Assembly (NCBI GenBank): GCA_947488935.1
Contig: CANLBN010000008.1
Coordinates: forward strand, 161,883-225,882
Direction of reading: 5' to 3'
Length of the DNA stretch: 64,000 nucleotides
DNA from: an uncultured Pseudomonadales bacterium
Lineage (GTDB): Bacteria; Pseudomonadota; Gammaproteobacteria; Pseudomonadales; Cellvibrionaceae
The position numbers and the translations under genes were made by a program. The notes under the pieces are model-generated. The model was not told where the DNA came from. It searched no databases and was given only the letters and a program-made list of their open reading frames with translations. Shown here in pieces: positions 36,784 through 46,310 of the stretch. Within the stretch, counting starts at the first letter, position 1; every line of letters starts with the position of its first letter.

Positions 36784-37413
36784 TTAAAAAACGTAACCAA
36801 TGCTTAGCATATATACCCATGGGTCAAGTTCGATACCGCCGATAGATGCGCCATCAAGATCTGCATCGGTTTCAAGGTCTATGTGCCAAACGGTTGCATT
36901 GAGAATTAATTTTTCAGTGATCTTGTAATCAAGGCCCGCTTCAAAACTGATGCCCACAGAGTCATCTAACTCTAAGCTGCCAAGGTTGCTGGACTCCTCA
37001 AAAAACGTTGTATAGTTGACGCCAATGCCTACAAAAGGCTGCCATTTTGAACTGCTTTTAAACGGAAAATACTCTAAATGTAGTGTTGGTGGTAGCAATT
37101 CAGTTTCGGCCACTTTTGTACCATTGGTTGTTATGTCATGCTTAAATGGGCTGGAGGCGAGTAGGCCTAAAGCAAGGTGGTCCGTAAACATGTAGGTGAA
37201 GGTAAGGCCTAATGCTTCATCGTTGCTCACTCTCGCATCGAGATCACCCAGTGTGCCAAATGGGTCCTCGTCGGGTTGTACTGACGCAACACCGGCTCTA
37301 AAAATAAAGTCTCCTGCTTCATAGGCATGTGACTGCGTATGAAAAATACTTAGGCCCAAAATAATTGCTGCCGGTAATAAGTGTTTTGTTAATGAGTGTT
37401 TGATGATGTTCAT
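36784..37413 (-). CDS. ompW: OmpW-family outer membrane protein
   Basis: An eight-stranded outer-membrane beta-barrel of the OmpW family, 209 residues. The signal peptide runs to about residue 30 (ending SHAYEAGDF), and the mature protein shows GDFIFRAGVASVQPDE, the alternating strands of the barrel (LGLTFTYMFTDHLALGLLASSPF), and a terminal aromatic residue (IGYVF) as in barrel insertion signals. An FNR-like box lies about 90 bp upstream, and E. coli ompW is FNR-regulated, which supports the assignment. Downstream neighbours on the same strand are hemN and fnr. Confidence 0.92.
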   Translation of the reverse strand: MNIIKHSLTKHLLPAAIILGLSIFHTQSHAYEAGDFIFRAGVASVQPDEDPFGTLGDLDARVSNDEALGLTFTYMFTDHLALGLLASSPFKHDITTNGTKVAETELLPPTLHLEYFPFKSSSKWQPFVGIGVNYTTFFEESSNLGSLELDDSVGISFEAGLDYKITEKLILNATVWHIDLETDADLDGASIGGIELDPWVYMLSIGYVF

Positions 37414-37502
37414 TCTTTGCTTTCCCCTGACGCCATTAAAATACTAATTGTTTAAATATTTAAGCTACGTGATGCAGGATATAATTTTTTGTAAAAGGCA
37501 AG

Positions 37503-37516
37503 ATGACATAGGTCAA
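37503..37516 (-). promoter_or_regulatory. FNR-like box upstream of ompW
   Basis: On the minus strand TTGACCTATGTCAT resembles TTGAT-N4-ATCAA at seven of ten half-site positions. Its centre is about 96 bp upstream of the ompW start; a TATATC at 37483-37478 would put transcription initiation near 37471. The site is imperfect, so it is only a candidate. Confidence 0.5.
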
Positions 37517-37647
37517 GTAAGCGTGTTGTTATTAGTGGCTTGTTATAAATTGAAGGCTTTATTGACTAAAAAGTTGCAGCTGATTATTGATTTGGCTTTA
37601 TTTAAGGTAAACTACAGCGCTTAATTCCAGCCTATACAATAATATTT

Positions 37648-38262
37648 ATGTTTGACACATTGATTGATACACCATTTAGCCCCACTCCAGAGCTCACCCA
37701 TAAAAATACACATAAGCTTATTAGTCATGAGCAGCTTCAAAGTGCTATTGCTAACATAGCCGATTCAATTAATCGCGACTATTTATCTCTCTTTTCTAAT
37801 AGTAGTAACAGTGCTAAAGAAGATAGGCCAGAAGTCGTACTATTGTGTGTGATGAATGGTGCCATGGTTTTTTGCTCGCATTTACTTCCTTTATTGCAAT
37901 TCCCGCTACAGTTTGATTCTTTACAGGTGAGTCGCTATGGCAATAAAGATAAAGGCGGTGAGTTACGTTGGCTTAAGGAGTCCGATATTGATCTAGGTAA
38001 TAAACATGTTTTGATTGTCGATGACCTTATTGATGAGGGGGCTTCACTGACAGAGGTTGTGGCTTATTGTAATAGCAAGGCGGTGCGCTCTACAAAGGTA
38101 GCCGTCCTGCTTAATAAAAAAACTCAGAGGCGCTTAGCTGATTCGATAGTACCCGATTATATCGGCTTGGATATTCCCGATGAGTTTATTTTTGGCTTTG
38201 GTATTGATTATAAAAATTTTTATCGGAACCTGTTAGATATCTACTCGGTTAAAAGTCGCTAG
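37648..38262 (+). CDS. hpt: Hypoxanthine-guanine phosphoribosyltransferase
   Basis: Purine salvage enzyme joining hypoxanthine or guanine to PRPP. The 204-residue protein has the type I PRT PRPP-binding motif VLIVDDLIDEGASLTE, the strand VVLLCVMNGAMVF, and the C-terminal GLDIPDEFIFGFGIDYKNFYRN, which contacts the base. It is slightly longer than E. coli Hpt (178) because of an N-terminal extension of about 25 residues. It is divergent from ompW and stands alone. Confidence 0.93.
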   Translation: MFDTLIDTPFSPTPELTHKNTHKLISHEQLQSAIANIADSINRDYLSLFSNSSNSAKEDRPEVVLLCVMNGAMVFCSHLLPLLQFPLQFDSLQVSRYGNKDKGGELRWLKESDIDLGNKHVLIVDDLIDEGASLTEVVAYCNSKAVRSTKVAVLLNKKTQRRLADSIVPDYIGLDIPDEFIFGFGIDYKNFYRNLLDIYSVKSR

Positions 38263-38291
38263 TATTATCCTGCCCAGCAGTATTGATTGGC

Positions 38292-39425
38292 CTATTCGTT
38301 GAGAGCGGTGGTTTTTAGGGCATCTGCCTCTACGCCGGTGGCATTTGCACTGAGGTAGCTTCTTATTCTTCTAGATAAAATATTTTCCCTCCCGTCTCTT
38401 GTATGCGTTAAGTGAGAGAGTTTAACTTGCTTATAAACAGCCACTTTCTTTTGCTTGGCCAACACCTTTCTCGCCTTTGCCGCTTGTTGATTACGTGGGT
38501 CCTTGCCTACATAGATATCGAGCACAGGGATTGAGGGATCGCTAAACCAATTCTTGTAGTCCTGCTCCATAGTGGGGAGTCGGTTACGGCCGTTTAATAG
38601 CACAATAGCGCGAAAAGGCTTGGCATTTGCAAGGCTTGGGTCCTCTGTTTTGGGGGTGTTGTTGTTTAAAAATGTATTGGCGCGAATAGCCCCCGTGCCA
38701 TTGCCAAGTATGACAATATTAAATTGGCCTTGACCGTGTAAAAAGCGCAGGGCAGTTTCTAGGCGTTGCTCTGTAATGGCTTCGGGCGATACAGTTTTTG
38801 TAGTGCTGTCTGTAGAGGGCTTTTCTGCCATGGTTTTTGGCTCCTCCTCTGTGCTTTGGGCACCTTCACTTTTACCGGTATTTTTGCTTGAGTTATCTTC
38901 TTGCCCATCCATCTTTGCTGCTGGTGCTGTCTTTACGGCTAGTGTACGTTCGGGAGGGGTAGCTTGGGCGGGTTCTGGTAAGCTCAAGGCCATAGTTGCC
39001 CAGCCATAGTCTGGTAGTGTTTCATGTAGTGGGTTTGTGGTATTTGGCCAGGCGGGGTGCTCTCCCTCGGAGTGGATAATCAGCAAGGCACCGCGAGGGT
39101 TACCTGATCTATCGGGTTGCCATAGGCTTAAAAAGCGTTCATTGCTGCTTGTTTCTAACCACACAGTAGCTTCTTTAAGTTGGTTGGATAGCTGCTCACC
39201 TAATGCTGCCATATGACCGTTGTCACTACCATTATTACTCGGAAATTGTGAACGTTGTTGGCTGCCCGGTACGCGAATGGGGGCTGCCACTTCAGAGGCT
39301 GTATTTGAGTCAGTGGCTGCCTTATCTGCTTCCTGTGCAATACTGAGGGTGCTAAAACCGCAACAGATAATGATCAGTGCAAAGGCCCAAGGGTTGGCTA
39401 GTGAATTTTCGAGAGGTGTATACAT
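38292..39425 (-). CDS. DUF3530-family exported protein
   Basis: An exported protein of the DUF3530 family, which carries an alpha/beta-hydrolase-like core (NIVILGNGTGAIRANTFL and VLLNGRNRLP near the C terminus) and no established reaction. I start at the ATG at 39425, giving 377 residues and a sensible signal peptide (FALIIICCGFSTLSIAQ); ATGs at 39443 and 39461 are alternatives and no start has a good ribosome site. A low-complexity Lys/Glu/Ser/Thr region at about 165-225 splits the fold. It lies divergent from rpe. Confidence 0.82.
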   Translation of the reverse strand: MYTPLENSLANPWAFALIIICCGFSTLSIAQEADKAATDSNTASEVAAPIRVPGSQQRSQFPSNNGSDNGHMAALGEQLSNQLKEATVWLETSSNERFLSLWQPDRSGNPRGALLIIHSEGEHPAWPNTTNPLHETLPDYGWATMALSLPEPAQATPPERTLAVKTAPAAKMDGQEDNSSKNTGKSEGAQSTEEEPKTMAEKPSTDSTTKTVSPEAITEQRLETALRFLHGQGQFNIVILGNGTGAIRANTFLNNNTPKTEDPSLANAKPFRAIVLLNGRNRLPTMEQDYKNWFSDPSIPVLDIYVGKDPRNQQAAKARKVLAKQKKVAVYKQVKLSHLTHTRDGRENILSRRIRSYLSANATGVEADALKTTALNE

Positions 39426-39580
39426 ACCTAAAGTATAGATAAGCATTGCAATAGTGCACATGAATTAAGGCTAACGAATAAGCAATATATCTATTACAAT
39501 AGGCGCCCTTAAAATAGCTATTTATATGAAGCCTTAGGCTTATTCGCAGGCTCCATATAACATAAAACGGTAGATTAACC

Positions 39581-40249
39581 ATGACTGACTTTAGAATTGC
39601 TCCATCCATATTATCGGCGGACTTCGCGCGCCTAGGTGAAGAGGTTGATGCAGTACTTGCAGCTGGGGCTGATATTGTTCATTTTGATGTAATGGATAAC
39701 CACTATGTGCCCAATTTAACCTTTGGCCCGATGATTTGCTCTGCACTGCGTAAATATGGCATTACGGCACCAATTGATGTGCACCTAATGGTCGAGCCGG
39801 TGGATGATCTTATCGCTATGTTTGCCGATGCCGGTGCGAGCTATATTACCTTTCATCCAGAGGCCTCTCGTCATATTGATCGCTCTTTGCAGCTCGTTAA
39901 AGAAAAGGGCTGTGAGTGTGGTTTAGTACTCAACCCTGCGACCCCTGTTGATAGTATCAAACAGGTATTGCCTCAGCTCGATATGCTGTTATTAATGTCC
40001 GTTAACCCAGGCTTTGGCGGCCAGAAGTTTATCCCCTATACACTCGATAAGCTGCGTGAAGCGCGCGCTATGATTGATGCTTTAGGTTTGCCTACCCGCT
40101 TAGAGATTGATGGTGGTGTTACGGCTGATAATATCGCTGAGATCGCAGCCGCTGGTGCCGATACCTTTGTCGCAGGCTCTGCCATCTTTAGTCAGGATGA
40201 CTATAAAGTCGTGATCGATAAAATGCGTGCTGAACTGGCCCGTCAATAA
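39581..40249 (+). CDS. rpe: Ribulose-phosphate 3-epimerase
   Basis: Pentose-phosphate pathway epimerase interconverting ribulose 5-phosphate and xylulose 5-phosphate. The 222-residue protein has the TIM-barrel motifs [16 protein letters not shown] at the start, [16 protein letters not shown], the [12 protein letters not shown] loop and [11 protein letters not shown] near the end, all metal- or phosphate-binding. It is followed after 16 bp by gph, a standard pair. Confidence 0.97.
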   Translation: MTDFRIAPSILSADFARLGEEVDAVLAAGADIVHFDVMDNHYVPNLTFGPMICSALRKYGITAPIDVHLMVEPVDDLIAMFADAGASYITFHPEASRHIDRSLQLVKEKGCECGLVLNPATPVDSIKQVLPQLDMLLLMSVNPGFGGQKFIPYTLDKLREARAMIDALGLPTRLEIDGGVTADNIAEIAAAGADTFVAGSAIFSQDDYKVVIDKMRAELARQ

Positions 40250-40265
40250 GTGATTTAGCTAACTA

Positions 40266-40988
40266 ATGAATACGGCACTCGATAAGCAATCGCTTTTTAA
40301 TAAATCGCTGGGGGCTCCTCGCTCGGTCAAATGTATTTTGTTTGATCTCGATGGCACGCTTATCGACAGTGTGCCGGACCTTGCTGTTGCGCTCAATAAA
40401 ATGCTGCTCGATTTAGATTTGCCCGTTGTTGCCGAGCAATTAGCGCGTGAATGGGTCGGTAATGGCGCTGCCAAGCTCGTCGAGCGTGGGCTTTGTCACC
40501 ATGGCCTTAACGCCGATGCCTTGCAGAGCATGCATGCCAAAGGGCTAGATCTATTTTTAGAGCACTATAATGATTGCTGTGCCGATAAAACGGTACTGTA
40601 TGAGGGTGTAGCCCAAGCATTGGCTGAATTTAAACGCCATCAAATTACCATGGCTATTGTGACCAATAAGCCGCGTCGATTTATTGCCCCTATCTTAGAG
40701 CACCTTGCTATCGATCACTATTTTAGCCTGTTGTTGGGGGGTGACGAGTTGGCGCACAAAAAGCCACACCCAGAGCCATTATTGCATTGCATGGATAGCT
40801 TGAATATCTCTGCGAGAAGTGTGCTAATGGTGGGTGATTCACGCAATGATATCGAGGCTGCCCGTGCGGCTAATATCCCCGTTGTCGCGATGAACTATGG
40901 CTATAATCATGGTCGTCCCATAGAGCAAGATAAACCCGATTGTGTGTTTGCCTCTATGCTTGAGTTGGCAAAGCAACTTGCAAATTAA
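40266..40988 (+). CDS. gph: Phosphoglycolate phosphatase
   Basis: Haloacid-dehalogenase-type phosphatase that removes 2-phosphoglycolate. The 240-residue protein has motif I DLDGTLIDS with the nucleophilic aspartate, motif II in AIVTNKPRR, and motif III MVGDSRNDIEAARAA. An N-terminal extension of about 22 residues precedes motif I. It follows rpe by 16 bp and ends about 90 bp before the trp leader ORF. Confidence 0.95.
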   Translation: MNTALDKQSLFNKSLGAPRSVKCILFDLDGTLIDSVPDLAVALNKMLLDLDLPVVAEQLAREWVGNGAAKLVERGLCHHGLNADALQSMHAKGLDLFLEHYNDCCADKTVLYEGVAQALAEFKRHQITMAIVTNKPRRFIAPILEHLAIDHYFSLLLGGDELAHKKPHPEPLLHCMDSLNISARSVLMVGDSRNDIEAARAANIPVVAMNYGYNHGRPIEQDKPDCVFASMLELAKQLAN

Positions 40989-41021
40989 TTTTATGCCTTA
41001 TTTGCCTATTCATTTAGTGAT

Positions 41022-41062
41022 ACTATTTTTCGATCACCAGTTGCAAATGACCGAAAAATAGT
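41022..41062. other. Long imperfect stem-loop before the trp leader
   Basis: A 15-bp inverted repeat with one mismatch (left arm ACTATTTTTCGATCA at 41022-41036, right arm from 41048) with an 11-base loop. It lies between gph and the trp leader ORF. A TrpR-operator-like core, AGTTAAC, overlaps its right arm. It could be the rpe-gph terminator, an operator or a leader structure; which one cannot be decided from sequence. Confidence 0.5.
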
Positions 41063-41075
41063 TAACGATTAAACA

Positions 41076-41213
41076 ATGGAAAATAATAGCGAAAAACTCA
41101 TGAATGATCGTTTTTACCAGCAAGCTCGTTTCAAATGCTCGAATATACGCAGCAGTTGTCGAGTATTTGCATCAGCATCATTTACTTGGCGTAGTTGGCA
41201 AGCATCACACTAG
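41076..41213 (+). CDS. trpL: trp leader peptide
   Basis: An ORF of 45 residues (from the ATG at 41076; 37 from the in-frame ATG at 41100, and neither start has a strong ribosome site). Near its end it reads FTWRSWQASH, with Trp codons at 41187 and 41196, and stops at 41211-41213. Five bases after the stop, two mutually exclusive hairpins begin. Trp density near the stop and the position upstream of trpE are what an attenuation leader needs. Pseudomonas trpE is attenuated in a similar way, which supports the reading. Confidence 0.72.
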   Translation: MENNSEKLMNDRFYQQARFKCSNIRSSCRVFASASFTWRSWQASH

Positions 41214-41217
41214 CATT

Positions 41218-41248
41218 AGCGGTCGTTTAACCGCTGCTTTGCGGTTTT
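41218..41248 (+). promoter_or_regulatory. trp transcription attenuator
   Basis: Antiterminator AGCGGT/ACCGCT (41218-41223 with 41230-41235) and terminator AACCGC/GCGGTT (41229-41234 with 41241-41246) share the segment 41229-41235, so they exclude each other. The terminator has a 6-bp stem and a short run of four T residues. Ribosomes stalling at the Trp codons leave segment 41218-41235 free to form the antiterminator; a ribosome at the stop codon would cover 41218-41223 and favour the terminator. Confidence 0.72.
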
Positions 41249-41359
41249 AGGAGTACTAATGATATCTCTCTCCATTTTAAATCCGCATCAATGACTCTAT
41301 GATCAATATCACGATGAGTAGATTCAAATACTACAGATTACATTGACTATAAATATATT
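41249..41359. other. Gap between trp attenuator and trpE
   Basis: About 110 bp. A strong ribosome site AGGAG (41249-41253) precedes an ATG at 41259 opening an 11-codon ORF ending at 41294. It may serve to re-engage ribosomes, or be spurious. No other gene is evident before trpE. Confidence 0.35.
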
Positions 41360-42847
41360 ATGAACCTCGAACAATTTAATCAACTTTGCGAACAGGGCTT
41401 TAATCGTATCCCTGTTATGCGAGAAGTACTCGCCGACCTGGATACACCATTATCGAGCTACATAAAGCTTGCCAACGGCCCTTATTCTTATTTATTTGAG
41501 TCAGTTCAAGGCGGTGAAAAATGGGGCCGCTACTCGATACTGGGGCTGCCTTGTAAAACCGTACTCAAAGCTTTTGGCGAAAAAGTAATTATAGAGCTCA
41601 ACGGCCAGATAACCGAAGAGCATATCGTCGAAGACCCTCTCGCTTTTGTCGAAGAATTTAAAGCGCGTTATCGAGCACCAGAATTAGAAGGCTTACCTCG
41701 GTTTCATGGTGGCTTAGTAGGGTATTTCGCCTATGATTGCGTGCGCTATGTCGAGCCAAGCTTAGAGAGCGATGACTTTAAAGCCTTGGATAATACTATT
41801 GGTACCCCGGATATATTATTAATGGTATCCGACGAAGTATTGGTCTTCGATAATTTATCGGGCACGCTTAATCTTGTCATTATGGTCAACCCTGCTGTAA
41901 GCAATGCCTACGAGAAAGCGCACGAGCGTATAGAACAGCTAGAGCAAGACTTACGTGGACCAATGCCTGCTTTAGCGACGATTAACTTGCAAGCGCCTGC
42001 GACTGCCGAGCACATTTTTGAATCTCATGTAGGTGAGCGTGCGTTTAAAGAATCAGTGGATAAAATTAAAGAATATGTTTTGTCAGGTGACACCATGCAG
42101 GTGGTTGTCTCTCAGCGTTTATCGATGGACTACACCGCAGAGCCGATTAATTTATACCGTGCACTGCGAAGCCTAAACCCCTCGCCTTATATGTACTTTG
42201 TGGATCTTGGCGATCATCAGGTGGTGGGCTCAAGTCCAGAGATTCTTGCTCGTCTTGAAGATAACGAAGTGACCGTTAGGCCCATTGCTGGTACACGCAG
42301 GCGCGGCCATACAAGTGCGGAGGATATAGCGCTTGAAAAAGAATTATTAGCCGACCCTAAAGAAATTGCTGAGCATTTAATGTTGATTGATCTGGGGCGC
42401 AATGATGTAGGGCGTGTTGCACAAATTGGCTCCGTAGAGCTTACGGAAAAAATGATTGTTGAGCGCTACTCCCACGTTATGCATATTACCTCGAACGTGA
42501 CAGGGCAATTACGCGAAGGCTTAACGGCTATGAATGTTTTACGCGCGGCACTGCCTGCCGGTACCTTGTCGGGTGCGCCTAAAATACGTGCCATGGAAAT
42601 TATCAACGAATTAGAAACCCAAAAGCGTGGCGTTTATGGCGGTGCCGTTGGCTACCTTGCCTGGAATGGCAACATGGATACTGCTATTGCCATTCGCACC
42701 GCTGTGCTCAAAGATGGCAAAATTTATGTGCAAGCGGGTGCCGGTGTCGTTGCTGACTCACTACCCGAATTGGAATGGAAAGAAACCATGAACAAAGCAC
42801 GTGCTTTGTTTAGAGCTGTCGATGTTTCTACGGCTAAAGACTCATAA
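41360..42847 (+). CDS. trpE: Anthranilate synthase component I
   Basis: Chorismate-utilising subunit that makes anthranilate, first step of tryptophan synthesis; feedback-inhibited by tryptophan. The 495-residue protein has the inhibitor-binding region [20 protein letters not shown] and the catalytic half with [28 protein letters not shown] and [10 protein letters not shown]. trpG follows after 61 bp, then trpD and trpC, giving the four-gene set here without trpB or trpA. Upstream is the leader-peptide attenuator. Confidence 0.97.
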   Translation: MNLEQFNQLCEQGFNRIPVMREVLADLDTPLSSYIKLANGPYSYLFESVQGGEKWGRYSILGLPCKTVLKAFGEKVIIELNGQITEEHIVEDPLAFVEEFKARYRAPELEGLPRFHGGLVGYFAYDCVRYVEPSLESDDFKALDNTIGTPDILLMVSDEVLVFDNLSGTLNLVIMVNPAVSNAYEKAHERIEQLEQDLRGPMPALATINLQAPATAEHIFESHVGERAFKESVDKIKEYVLSGDTMQVVVSQRLSMDYTAEPINLYRALRSLNPSPYMYFVDLGDHQVVGSSPEILARLEDNEVTVRPIAGTRRRGHTSAEDIALEKELLADPKEIAEHLMLIDLGRNDVGRVAQIGSVELTEKMIVERYSHVMHITSNVTGQLREGLTAMNVLRAALPAGTLSGAPKIRAMEIINELETQKRGVYGGAVGYLAWNGNMDTAIAIRTAVLKDGKIYVQAGAGVVADSLPELEWKETMNKARALFRAVDVSTAKDS

Positions 42848-42908
42848 TAAATAAATTTTAAAGTGTTTAAAAATTTGTTTGAAAATTTTAACATTTGGAT
42901 AAAAACAT

Positions 42909-43514
42909 ATGTTGTTAATGATTGATAACTACGATTCGTTTACTTACAACGTCGTACAATATTTTGGTGAGTTAAAAGCCAAGGTTGAGGTTGTGCGTAA
43001 TGATGAAATTACGCTAAAAGATATTACCGAGAAAGCCCCTGAGTACTTAGTGATTTCGCCGGGCCCTTGTACACCTAATGAAGCAGGTATTTCACTGGAG
43101 GCAATTGAAAAATTTGCAGGGCAGCTACCACTACTGGGTATTTGTTTGGGCCATCAAAGTATTGGGCAAGCCTTTGGGGGTGAGATTGTTCGCGCCTCAA
43201 AAGTAATGCACGGTAAAACCTCGCCTATTTATCACAGCAACAAAGGTGTGTTTAGTGATTTACCCAACCCCTTTCAGGCGACGCGTTATCACTCTCTCGT
43301 TATCGATAAAAATAGCTTGCCCGAGTGTTTAGAAATAACCGCTTGGACGCAAAAAGAAGATGGTTCTATTGACGAAATTATGGGTGTAAAGCACAAAAAC
43401 TTGCCCGTTGAGGGGGTTCAATTTCATCCAGAGTCTATCTTGACCGAACATGGTCATCAGTTATTAGATAACTTTTTAACGCTTTATAAATCAAGCAATA
43501 CATTAGCAAAATAA
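42909..43514 (+). CDS. trpG: Anthranilate synthase component II (glutamine amidotransferase)
   Basis: Supplies ammonia from glutamine to TrpE. The 201 residues carry the triad: nucleophile C79 in LGICLGHQS, plus His and Glu in [21 protein letters not shown] begins the protein, the class I signature. Family length is about 190-200. It may also serve p-aminobenzoate synthesis, as in some gammaproteobacteria. It is followed by trpD after 30 bp. Confidence 0.96.
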   Translation: MLLMIDNYDSFTYNVVQYFGELKAKVEVVRNDEITLKDITEKAPEYLVISPGPCTPNEAGISLEAIEKFAGQLPLLGICLGHQSIGQAFGGEIVRASKVMHGKTSPIYHSNKGVFSDLPNPFQATRYHSLVIDKNSLPECLEITAWTQKEDGSIDEIMGVKHKNLPVEGVQFHPESILTEHGHQLLDNFLTLYKSSNTLAK

Positions 43515-43544
43515 TTAATTAAATTATTCAGTAAAGGGTGATTC

Positions 43545-44594
43545 GTGAATATTCAACAGGCACTTAATAGCGTTGTTAGTGGTAACAGTCTAGACCAAGA
43601 AAGTATGGCGATAGTGATGCGCCAAATTATGACCGGTGATGCAACACCCGCACAAATTGGCGGCTTTTTAGTGGCGCTGCGTATGAAAGGCGAGACCGTT
43701 GATGAAATAACTGGTGCAGCACAGGTCATGCGTGAGCTTGCGACTCCAGTAGTTGTTGATGCGGATATAAATACCTTAGTGGATACTTGTGGCACCGGTG
43801 GTGATGGCGCGAATTTATTTAATGTCTCGACAGCGGCATCCTTTGTTGTTGCAGCCTGTGGCGGTAAAGTTGCTAAGCACGGTAATCGCTCGGTTTCTAG
43901 CTCTACGGGCAGTGCCGATGTATTAGAGGCGGCGGGTGTTTATTTAAACCTAAGTCCAGAGCAAGTAGCACGTTGTGTCAATGAAATTGGCGTTGGTTTT
44001 ATGTTTGCACCAGCGCACCACAGTGCAATGAAACACGCCATAGGGCCACGTAAAGAGTTAGCTATGCGTACTATTTTTAACATGCTTGGCCCTATGACCA
44101 ACCCAGCAGGGGTTAAGCGCCAAGTTATTGGTGTATTTAGTGCAGCGCTTTGTAAGCCAATGGCCGAGGTTCTCCAAAAGTTAGGCAGCGAACATGTATT
44201 AGTCGTGAATGCATCGGACGGGCTAGATGAAATTACCTTGTCAGGTGACACCCATGTTGCCGAACTAAAAGATGGGCACGTAAGTGAATATACTATTAGC
44301 CCTGAATCACTCGGTATTAAACAACAAGACTTAAGTGGGTTGTCCGTTGACTCTGCGGATGAATCCTTAAGTATTATTCAAGAAGCATTGGGTAAAAGAA
44401 GCAGTGCCAATGCACAAAAAGCCGCAGATATTATTGCACTTAATGCAGGTGCAGCGGTTTATGTATCGGGCATTGCCGATAGTTTGAAAGAAGGTGTGCA
44501 AATGGCTGAAGACGCTATTGGTAGCGGTTTGGCAAAAGCAAAGATCCAAGAATTAGCGGCATTTTCTGAATGCTGTCATCAAGTATCCAGTTAA
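43545..44594 (+). CDS. trpD: Anthranilate phosphoribosyltransferase
   Basis: Transfers a phosphoribosyl group from PRPP to anthranilate. The 349-residue protein has the PRPP-binding motif [17 protein letters not shown], the [19 protein letters not shown] loop and [12 protein letters not shown], all characteristic. Lengths of about 340-350 are normal. It starts at GTG, 30 bp after trpG; trpC follows about 90 bp on. Confidence 0.97.
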   Translation: MNIQQALNSVVSGNSLDQESMAIVMRQIMTGDATPAQIGGFLVALRMKGETVDEITGAAQVMRELATPVVVDADINTLVDTCGTGGDGANLFNVSTAASFVVAACGGKVAKHGNRSVSSSTGSADVLEAAGVYLNLSPEQVARCVNEIGVGFMFAPAHHSAMKHAIGPRKELAMRTIFNMLGPMTNPAGVKRQVIGVFSAALCKPMAEVLQKLGSEHVLVVNASDGLDEITLSGDTHVAELKDGHVSEYTISPESLGIKQQDLSGLSVDSADESLSIIQEALGKRSSANAQKAADIIALNAGAAVYVSGIADSLKEGVQMAEDAIGSGLAKAKIQELAAFSECCHQVSS

Positions 44595-44686
44595 TGTAAG
44601 CGGTACTTTATAAAATAATTTTACAGGCCTTAAAAGAATAAAGGTGCTAAACCTTATTAGCAAAAATTGAATGTTAGGATATGTGG

Positions 44687-45511
44687 ATGTTAAATAGTGA
44701 TCAAAGCGATACGCCAACCGTATTAAAAAAAATTATCGCTCGCAAATGGGAAGAGATCGACGAGCGCAAAGTCAAAACCTCTATCAGTGATTTAAAAAAG
44801 CGTATTGAAAACCAAACAGCATGTCGAGGTTTTGTTGCTGCAATGGAGCAGAAGGTTAATAGCAAACGGCCAGCCATTATTGCAGAGATAAAAAAAGCAT
44901 CGCCAAGCCGTGGTGTGATACGCGAGCATTTTAACCCCATCGAGATTGCAAAAAGTTACGAAAAAGCCGGTGCCGCTTGCTTGTCGGTATTAACCGATGT
45001 CGATTATTTTCAGGGTGCCGATGAGTATTTAGTTGCTGCACGTGGAGCGGTAAATTTACCGGTTATTCGTAAAGATTTTATCGTCGACGACTACCAAATT
45101 TTTGAGGCGCGTGCGATGGGTGCCGATTGTATTTTATTAATTGTTGCCGCACTCAACAGCGAGCGCCTTAACGCGCTGAATAATTTGGCTATAGAGCTGG
45201 GTATGGATGTGCTGGTCGAGGTGCATAATGCCGAGGAGTTAGCCCTAGCACTTGAGCTACCCAATAAACTGATAGGTATTAATAACCGTAACTTGCACGA
45301 TTTTACGACATCTCTTGATACGACCTATGATTTGTTAAAACAGATAGACGGTGACCGCATTATCGTGACTGAAAGCGGCATACATACCACCGAGCATGTT
45401 CACGCTATGATTAAACATGGCATTTATGCTTTTTTAATTGGCGAGGCTTTTATGAAGCAAGAAGATCCGGGTATTGCTTTGCAGGGCTTATTTGAAGGGA
45501 CGTTACTGTAG
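44687..45511 (+). CDS. trpC: Indole-3-glycerol phosphate synthase
   Basis: Closes the indole ring from CdRP. The 274-residue protein carries PAIIAEIKKASPSRGVI, DVDYFQGADEYL and the phosphate-binding GINNRNLHDF, with TESGIHT near the end, the signatures of the TrpC TIM barrel. I start at the ATG at 44687, placed seven bases after AGGA; the ATG at 44681 is too close to it. The trp cluster ends at the strong terminator at 45544. Confidence 0.96.
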   Translation: MLNSDQSDTPTVLKKIIARKWEEIDERKVKTSISDLKKRIENQTACRGFVAAMEQKVNSKRPAIIAEIKKASPSRGVIREHFNPIEIAKSYEKAGAACLSVLTDVDYFQGADEYLVAARGAVNLPVIRKDFIVDDYQIFEARAMGADCILLIVAALNSERLNALNNLAIELGMDVLVEVHNAEELALALELPNKLIGINNRNLHDFTTSLDTTYDLLKQIDGDRIIVTESGIHTTEHVHAMIKHGIYAFLIGEAFMKQEDPGIALQGLFEGTLL

Positions 45512-45543
45512 TTATTACTATGGTCATTTAAGTGACAACCATT

Positions 45544-45574
45544 AAAAAAGCCGTTAATTATTAACGGCTTTTTT
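45544..45574. terminator. Bidirectional terminator after trpC
   Basis: An inverted repeat (GCCGTTAA/TTAACGGC with a TTA loop, flanked by runs of A before and T after) extends to a 14-bp stem across 45544-45574. It ends the trp transcript and, read from the other side, would end crp transcription too. Confidence 0.92.
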
Positions 45575-45634
45575 GTTTTATCAATGGCTGATTGACGAGA
45601 TGGCCATTGTGCAATGGGAAAGCAATAAAAGTAA

Positions 45635-46273
45635 CTAGCGCGTACCGTAAACTACCATGGTTTTCCCGCTAACAGACACTAGCCCTTGCTCTTCTAGGGT
45701 TTTTAATACGCGACCAACCATTTCGCGAGAACAGCCTACAATGCGGCCAATTTCCTGACGGGTAATTTTAATTTGCATACCATCGGGGTGGGTCATGGCA
45801 TCGGGTTCTTTAGAGAGTTCAAGTAAGGTGCCAGCGACGCGACCGGTGACATCCAAAAAGGCCAAATCGCCCACCTTGCGAGTGGTATTGCGAAGCCGCC
45901 TTGCCATCTGAGCGCCTAGGGCGTAAAGGTATTCTGGGTGGCTTTCGCTAAGTTCGTGGAATTTGCTGTAATTGATCTCGGCAACTTCACACTCTGTTTT
46001 TGCTCTAATCCATGCGCTACGAGAGTCATCTTGCTGTTCAAATATACCCATTTCACCAAAAAAGTCGCCATCGTTTAGGTAGGCAACAATCATTTCGCGG
46101 CCTTCATCGTCTTCGATGATCACTGTTACAGAGCCTTTGACAATATAATAAAGCGATTCGCTCTTATCTCCTGCGTAGATCAACGTGCTTTTGGCAGGAT
46201 AGCGACGGCGGTGGCAATGGGCTAAAAAATTATCTAAATCTTTAATAATAGGTGTTGCAGTTATACCGACCAA
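45635..46273 (-). CDS. crp: CRP/Vfr-family cAMP receptor protein
   Basis: Global regulator with an N-terminal cyclic-nucleotide domain ([11 protein letters not shown], then [17 protein letters not shown] with the phosphate-binding RSA) and a C-terminal winged helix ([29 protein letters not shown]) whose recognition helix has the R-E--GR residues of CRP. The 212-residue length matches E. coli CRP (210) and Pseudomonas Vfr (214). It is convergent with trpC. An inverted repeat at 46311-46333 lies in the upstream region. Confidence 0.95.
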   Translation of the reverse strand: MVGITATPIIKDLDNFLAHCHRRRYPAKSTLIYAGDKSESLYYIVKGSVTVIIEDDEGREMIVAYLNDGDFFGEMGIFEQQDDSRSAWIRAKTECEVAEINYSKFHELSESHPEYLYALGAQMARRLRNTTRKVGDLAFLDVTGRVAGTLLELSKEPDAMTHPDGMQIKITRQEIGRIVGCSREMVGRVLKTLEEQGLVSVSGKTMVVYGTR

Positions 46274-46310
46274 GTTAACATCCTCTTTTGCATTAGTACG
46301 ACTATTTTTA

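Noticed and set aside
43553..44251. Minus-strand ORFs of 80 and 103 codons antisense to trpD
   Set aside because: They are reverse-frame shadows of trpD with no ribosome sites or motifs.
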